Below the pieces are notes generated by a model, which did no database searches, was not told the origin of the DNA, and was given only the letters and a program-made list of their open reading frames with translations. The position numbers and the translations under genes were made by a program. From positions 103,526 through 167,525 of the forward strand of contig JBFMBS010000005.1 in the NCBI GenBank assembly GCA_040755055.1: 64,000 bases of DNA, in the 5' to 3' direction. The DNA comes from DYJK01 sp040755055 (lineage in GTDB: Bacteria > Bacteroidota > Ignavibacteria > Ignavibacteriales > Melioribacteraceae). Below are positions 59,746 through 64,000 of the stretch, one piece after another (within the stretch, counting starts at the first letter, position 1; each line of letters opens with the position of its first letter).

Positions 59746-61695
59746 TTATAGTAAAAGATTCATCCCGAAGAAATATTGTCGTCCGGCTTCCGGCAATCCG
59801 ATTTGTGTATAGTAAAGACGATCCAAAATATTGTTTGCACGGATGAAAAATTCCAGTTCGTATCCGTTGCCGAAAATGAATTGGTATGATACCCGCACAT
59901 TTAACAGAAAGTAATCGGGTAATTTTTGAAAGCCGGCGGTTCCTTCTTTTAATCCGAATTCCCAGCCAAGATATTCCAGCTCGGTTAATACATTGAAATT
60001 ATCTGTTAGTGGGTAATCAATAAACAGAGAGGACGAATATTTCGGCTTGTATTCAAGTGTATCCGTGTAATCACCGTTGCTTTTCGCAAATGAATTTAAA
60101 TAGGTGAAATTGAAATTGATTGAATAACGATCGTCAGGTTTATATGAGCCGGCAAATTCAACTCCGTATGTTCTTACTTTATCTTTATTTATTCTCTGAA
60201 ATTTTCTTTCAGGTAGAGTAACACGCACAACTCCGTCACCCAGATATGATAAGAAGAAAGAGGCGTCTCCGGTAAAGAAATAATCTTTATAATTAAAACT
60301 TATTTCTCCCGATGCTGCCGATTCGGCTTTCAAATTTGGGTTTGGAACAAAACGACCGAGCGCGCCGGAAAAAGTTTCGCGCAAAGTTGGAAAACGAGTT
60401 TTTCTACCCACGTTAAATCTAACGGAAAGATCATCACCTAACTTGTAAACAAATGCTGCGTTGAGCGAGTAATCCGAATTTCCTTCCTTCGATTCTTTAT
60501 CACCCGTTTTTGGTGTTGTAATCCAATCATAACCTCCACCAAGCGAAAGTACATATTTGTCCTGGATATATTCGTATTCAGCACCCAGACTGATTATGTT
60601 TTCAGAATAAGTACTGGAAACGAAATTGCCCGATAGAAATTCTTCCTTGTGAATAGATGATTGATAGTTAAGTGCAATCTTTATCAACGAGTTTGAACTT
60701 AGGATATTGGTATAAATTAACCTTCCTCTAAAAGTATCATCCCAATTTTTTTCGGTATCGTCAATATATAAGTATCCCGGATCGGCAAACTGGTTTATCT
60801 GCATTTTAAATTGTGTTAATGAAATTGAATAAAAAATGTTTGAGTGAGCTGAATCGAGTTTTAGATTTCCGCTTGCAGCTGCCGTAATATTCTGCCAGAG
60901 GGGATATTGCCAGTAGCGCGGATTCTCAATTCCAATTTCAGGTGGTACCCCTTTTTTTGAATCAATGAACGAGATGAAAATATTTCCGTCAATCATATCT
61001 GAGTTGTAACCTAATTTACCAAAGATACTTTTTGATTCGAGATAACTGTTCAAGCGGAGCTTCCCCGGATTAGAAGAGTCTTCAAAGTTTTCCGGGAGAT
61101 CATAACCGTCCGATTTATTATACGAAGCCGAAAGAAGGAGTGAAATGTTATCAAATTTATCTTGCCATGAACCCGATAAGCTCTTTTTATTATTTTCGCT
61201 CAAATGGATAGCCAATCTTCCCTCTTCAAATTCAATCCGTTTTGAACTGATATTAATAACGCCGGCAATTGCATTTGGACCAAATATAGAAGGTGGTATT
61301 CCTTTTAGAATAGTTACATCTCCCACGGCTGACGAGGGTACCAAACTTAGATCGACCCGGTTATCCCAGGGAATATTCATTGGCACTCCATCAAAAAAAA
61401 GAGTAAGCTGCCTTTCACCATTACCCCTAAAGTAGAATAGACTCTCGCCGCGCGAATTGGTTTGTACTTTTAATGACGGAACTTTTCGTCCGAGCTCTGC
61501 AACCGAAGCCGCATCCGATTTAATTATTAAGCTTTTGTCTAATAAAATAAAAGATTCGGGCTCTAACTCAAGCATTCCCTTTATTGTAACTTCACCAAGA
61601 CGATAGGTTTTAATAGAATCTTGATTTTGTGCCGGTAGTTTGTGGGTGATTATAAGAAGTTCCAAAACAATATTTATAAAGAGTCTTAATTTCAT
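59746..61695 (-). CDS. TonB-dependent outer-membrane receptor
   Basis: A 649-residue receptor. After the signal peptide there is a plug domain with SVAELGRKVPSLKVQTNSRGE, FYFRGNGERQLTLFFDGVPMN and ILKGIPPSIFGPNAIAGVINI, then a 22-strand barrel ending RQYFFGMNLLL, whose terminal aromatic motif fits outer-membrane insertion. No SusD partner or siderophore genes are next to it, so the substrate (metal complex, vitamin or sugar) is unknown. Confidence 0.9.
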   Translation of the reverse strand: MKLRLFINIVLELLIITHKLPAQNQDSIKTYRLGEVTIKGMLELEPESFILLDKSLIIKSDAASVAELGRKVPSLKVQTNSRGESLFYFRGNGERQLTLFFDGVPMNIPWDNRVDLSLVPSSAVGDVTILKGIPPSIFGPNAIAGVINISSKRIEFEEGRLAIHLSENNKKSLSGSWQDKFDNISLLLSASYNKSDGYDLPENFEDSSNPGKLRLNSYLESKSIFGKLGYNSDMIDGNIFISFIDSKKGVPPEIGIENPRYWQYPLWQNITAAASGNLKLDSAHSNIFYSISLTQFKMQINQFADPGYLYIDDTEKNWDDTFRGRLIYTNILSSNSLIKIALNYQSSIHKEEFLSGNFVSSTYSENIISLGAEYEYIQDKYVLSLGGGYDWITTPKTGDKESKEGNSDYSLNAAFVYKLGDDLSVRFNVGRKTRFPTLRETFSGALGRFVPNPNLKAESAASGEISFNYKDYFFTGDASFFLSYLGDGVVRVTLPERKFQRINKDKVRTYGVEFAGSYKPDDRYSINFNFTYLNSFAKSNGDYTDTLEYKPKYSSSLFIDYPLTDNFNVLTELEYLGWEFGLKEGTAGFQKLPDYFLLNVRVSYQFIFGNGYELEFFIRANNILDRLYYTQIGLPEAGRQYFFGMNLLL

Positions 61696-61991
61696 AGCAA
61701 ACTACTATTGGTTTATCAGAACAATTTGTAAAATGTGCTGCTAATTACTATACATTTTCTAATCTTTAATTATAAAACCGTCTAAAAAAGACAGATATAG
61801 ACTATTAAGGTTTTAAGTATAATTAGCTCTTACTCGGTATTGCAGATCGAAAGTTATAGAAAAATGTTTATACTAACTTTGAGAAAAATGCAAAAATTGT
61901 CAAAAAACAATGTCAATATTTTAAATTTAATTTACTCTCTCAAATCTCTATTCGATAATAGAAATTAAATGGGTAAATTTGTGTAGGTAAA

Positions 61992-62294
61992 ATGAAGACA
62001 GTAAGTATAAAATATTGTTTCTTAGCCCTAGTCCTGATAATCTTTATCGCCGGTAATCCTAATAGTAAGGCATCGGCGGTAGGTGAAGGATCGGCTTCAA
62101 TTGAGTTTATCCAGGCAGAAAATACCATGATTTCCGATACTCCCGGTATTTTCAGTTATGATCATCAAATTTTCCATATCGAACCTTTATTTTCTTACGT
62201 TCAAATCAACTATTTCTATCCAGGGCAAAGTTTTGCTCTGAGAAAAGAAAGCTTTCGAACCGTACACCGGTTCTCGTCTTATCTTCAAATTTAG
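61992..62294 (+). CDS. small exported protein, unknown
   Basis: A 100-residue frame with a signal peptide (KYCFLALVLIIFIAGNPNSKASA) and an AGG SD 4 bp before the ATG. The mature 75 residues have no recognised motif and are rich in aromatic residues. It precedes the RlpA-like gene by 75 bp in the same direction. The 296-bp gap upstream (61696-61991) shows no other gene. Confidence 0.5.
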   Translation: MKTVSIKYCFLALVLIIFIAGNPNSKASAVGEGSASIEFIQAENTMISDTPGIFSYDHQIFHIEPLFSYVQINYFYPGQSFALRKESFRTVHRFSSYLQI

Positions 62295-62369
62295 GTACTT
62301 CATCTTTTTCGCCTAAAGTTTTCTTATTCTCCAACTTAAAAGGTATGTCTAACAAATTACGAGGTAATA

Positions 62370-62849
62370 TTGCGTACGTTAAAAATAATCTTCATTATGC
62401 TTTTCTTGGTAGCCAGTGTTGGGTTTGTGGATCTAAGTGACTCAACCGCCACTGAGACAACAGATGCGGATAAAATTACCGTAAGCAAAGATGCTAAGCC
62501 GAATCTTGTATCCATTGAATATAATGATATTGGAACTATGGTTGCATCATGGTATGGTCCAAAATTTCATGGGAAGATGACCGCCAACGGTGAAATATAT
62601 AACCAGATGGCACTAACAGCTGCGCATAAAGAATTGCCATTTGGTACATTTCTTAAAATTACTAATCTAAGGAACGGAAAATCTGCTGTTGTAAGAATTA
62701 ATGATAGGGGTCCCTTTATCGAAGGTCGGGATTTAGACCTTTCCAAAGGAACAGCACTTGTACTTGGTATGATCCATAAAGGTGTTATTCAAGTTAAAGT
62801 AGAGGAGTTAAAAACCTCCGATTTAATTCCGGCATATACTCTTAACTAA
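62370..62849 (+). CDS. RlpA-like double-psi beta-barrel protein
   Basis: A 159-residue exported protein. From about residue 60 it has the RlpA/expansin-like double-psi barrel: MVASWYGPKFHGKMTANGEIYN, AAHKELPFGTFLKITNL, VVRINDRGPFIEGRDLDLSKG and GVIQVKVEEL. The catalytic Asp of lytic transglycosylases corresponds to the RGPF..GRDLDLS region. There is no SPOR domain. The start is a TTG with a GAGGT SD. A Rho-independent terminator follows. Confidence 0.88.
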   Translation: MRTLKIIFIMLFLVASVGFVDLSDSTATETTDADKITVSKDAKPNLVSIEYNDIGTMVASWYGPKFHGKMTANGEIYNQMALTAAHKELPFGTFLKITNLRNGKSAVVRINDRGPFIEGRDLDLSKGTALVLGMIHKGVIQVKVEELKTSDLIPAYTLN

Positions 62850-62853
62850 AATT

Positions 62854-62877
62854 AACCCGCCAATTGGCGGGTTTTTT
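62854..62877 (+). terminator. Rho-independent terminator after rlpA
   Basis: AACCCGCC and GGCGGGTT around AATT, followed by TTTTTT. A strong 8-bp stem located 5 bp after the stop codon. Confidence 0.9.
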
Positions 62878-62974
62878 ATTTTAGTGATTGATAATTCCAC
62901 GTTAGTATTGTAAGTTAACATTAAACATTCCTTAATCTAATAAACAATAACAATCACTAATTGAGAGGGTATTA

Positions 62975-63616
62975 ATGAAAAAAATTATACTTGTTTCAAT
63001 GTTATTTTTAATGGTTGGGGTAACAACAACAAATGCTCAATTTGGATTGGGTATTACCCCCGTAACCGGAATTAATTTCAACATTCATCACGGTTCCGAT
63101 CTTCAAGAAAGCGGTAATGGCTTCGGCATATTGTTCGGTGCACAAGCAGATATGTCTTTCTCTAATTCAATTGGTTTAGTAGCCGGCCTGGTATTCTACG
63201 ACAACAGAAGCGGATCTTATTCGGAATCCGGTACCTCGGGAGGAGTTCAATACAATGCAGATGCAGATGTAAGTCTCTCTTATTTTCAACTAGAGGCACT
63301 TTTCAAATATAAACTTCCATCAAAAGTATATTTTGTATTTGGACCAGTAATCGGATTTAATGAAGATGCTGAAGTTGAAGTTGAGATAAGCTATCCTCAA
63401 TACAATCAAACTGAAAAGGCAAAACAAAGTCTTAAAGATACACAAGCACGATTTGAACTCAAGATGGGTGCCGGTTACGAAATACCAGTTACCGGTAACA
63501 TGGATATCGTACCGCAACTAACTTTTGGTTACGGATTATCCAATGTAATCGAAGATGTTAAATGGAAAATAATTACCTTCCAGGCCCAGGTTGGGGTAAG
63601 GTTTACAGTTTTATAA
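62975..63616 (+). CDS. outer-membrane beta-barrel protein
   Basis: A 213-residue exported protein: signal peptide KIILVSMLFLMVGVTTTNAQ, then FGLGITPVTGINFNIHHG and about eight barrel strands (IGLVAGLVFYDNRSG, FQLEALFKYKLPSKVYFVFGPVIGF, FELKMGAGYEIPV, FQAQVGVRFTVL). SD GAGAGGG precedes the ATG. A convincing terminator follows at 63666. Family function unknown. Confidence 0.85.
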   Translation: MKKIILVSMLFLMVGVTTTNAQFGLGITPVTGINFNIHHGSDLQESGNGFGILFGAQADMSFSNSIGLVAGLVFYDNRSGSYSESGTSGGVQYNADADVSLSYFQLEALFKYKLPSKVYFVFGPVIGFNEDAEVEVEISYPQYNQTEKAKQSLKDTQARFELKMGAGYEIPVTGNMDIVPQLTFGYGLSNVIEDVKWKIITFQAQVGVRFTVL

Positions 63617-63665
63617 ACGTTTTTAGACGAGACTTTTTTTGCATCCTATCGTCTTGCAAGTTAAT

Positions 63666-63695
63666 TAAGAGCCCGTAATACGGGCTCTTATTTTA
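63666..63695 (+). terminator. Rho-independent terminator after the beta-barrel gene
   Basis: AAGAGCCCGTA and TACGGGCTCTT form an 11-pair stem with almost no loop, followed by ATTTTATT. It lies 50 bp after the stop. Confidence 0.85.
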
Positions 63696-64000
63696 TTGCT
63701 AATTCATTTCTCTATTGTTATGTTTTATCACACCGTTATTCCGGTAAAACTAATTTCATATACCATCTGAAAAATACAGTTAGTAAAACATATTTTTAAG
63801 TATTGTGTGTGTTTTTTTTGATAAATAATTCTTTTTACGGAAACAATTAGTTCTTTGAAATAGTGTTGTCTGCTTCAGTGAGTAGTTACTATACTCATGT
63901 AAGCAGAAATTAAGTAGTCAACGATATCATTCTCCTAATGTTGAAAACAAACGCTGCAAAAGTAAATTCAAATCGATTTCTAGGAAGATCGTAATAACTG
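63696..64000. other. right-edge intergenic DNA, possible leader
   Basis: No gene is visible. A TTAGTTCTTTGAAATAG word near 63849 resembles boxA-like sequences seen in rRNA leaders of Bacteroidota, after AT-rich promoter-like sequence (TTGTGTG then TAAATAAT near 63805-63829). Whether an rRNA operon follows cannot be told from the window. Confidence 0.3.

Noticed and set aside
1..64000. tRNA and rRNA genes
   Set aside because: No cloverleaf-like or rRNA sequence was recognised on reading both strands; a covariance search would be decisive.

Overview
The window looks like chromosome of an AT-rich member of the Bacteroidota/Ignavibacteriota lineage, most likely an ignavibacterium. Evidence: type IX secretion C-terminal domains with YPNPFNP signatures (29.2 and 39.0 kb), a DUF3078 outer-membrane protein, GH97 and SusA-like GH13 enzymes, a TonB-dependent receptor, many small beta-barrel proteins, and weak or absent Shine-Dalgarno sequences before many genes. 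No rRNA, tRNA, CRISPR array, integrase or transposase gene was found.

Layout. 0-1.1 kb: a divergent class III nucleotidyl-cyclase-like protein and a truncated downstream partner. 1.6-7.4 kb: housekeeping genes (uvrB, GIY-YIG, CcmE-like, DUF3078, sufE, DUF116). 7.5-14.5 kb: a potassium island with a KimA-like importer, KtrA/KtrB, and a shortened KdpD-like kinase with KdpE. Two near-identical upstream blocks carry TTTATA-N5-TTTATA repeats that resemble KdpE half-sites. 14.5-17.3 kb: a quinone/electrophile cluster (YceI, MarR, MhqO-like dioxygenase, MhqD-like hydrolase) with a palindromic operator candidate. 17.4-23.4 kb: purU, then the threonine operon lysC-asd-thrB-thrC preceded by a Thr-rich leader ORF and a short hairpin.

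23.5-37.3 kb is accessory: mainly minus-strand genes, many of unknown function (hydrolases, DHFR-like, DinB-like, NYN, a RelE/ParE-type toxin-antitoxin pair, small envelope proteins). A 48-bp palindrome recurs four times after successive genes at 31.4-36.1 kb. 37.4-46.9 kb is a block (ada, T9SS-exported beta-propeller-like protein, Rieske protein, GH97, DEAD-box helicase, bacterioferritin) bracketed by an inverted pair of ~120-bp repeats and containing two MITE-like elements.

47.2-59.7 kb is again accessory: a CTAG-type (MjaI-like) restriction-modification module whose methyltransferase carries a degenerate staphylococcal-nuclease-like domain and whose endonuclease is frameshifted at an A7 tract; two serine beta-lactamases (VEB/PER-like class A and class D); a secreted GH13 enzyme; an internally duplicated SRPBCC protein; an AraC/DJ-1 regulator; and mazEF. 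59.7-64 kb: a TonB-dependent receptor, an RlpA-like protein and a beta-barrel protein with clear terminators.

A GC-rich dispersed repeat (full or partial copies at 4.55, 9.63, 27.6, 40.4 and 51.4 kb) and several short palindromes are scattered through the intergenic DNA, and two palindromes have entered the coding sequence of the T9SS protein at 39 kb. The best candidates for something not yet described are the K+ regulatory blocks, the threonine leader, the methyltransferase-SNase fusion and the palindromes that follow successive small genes.
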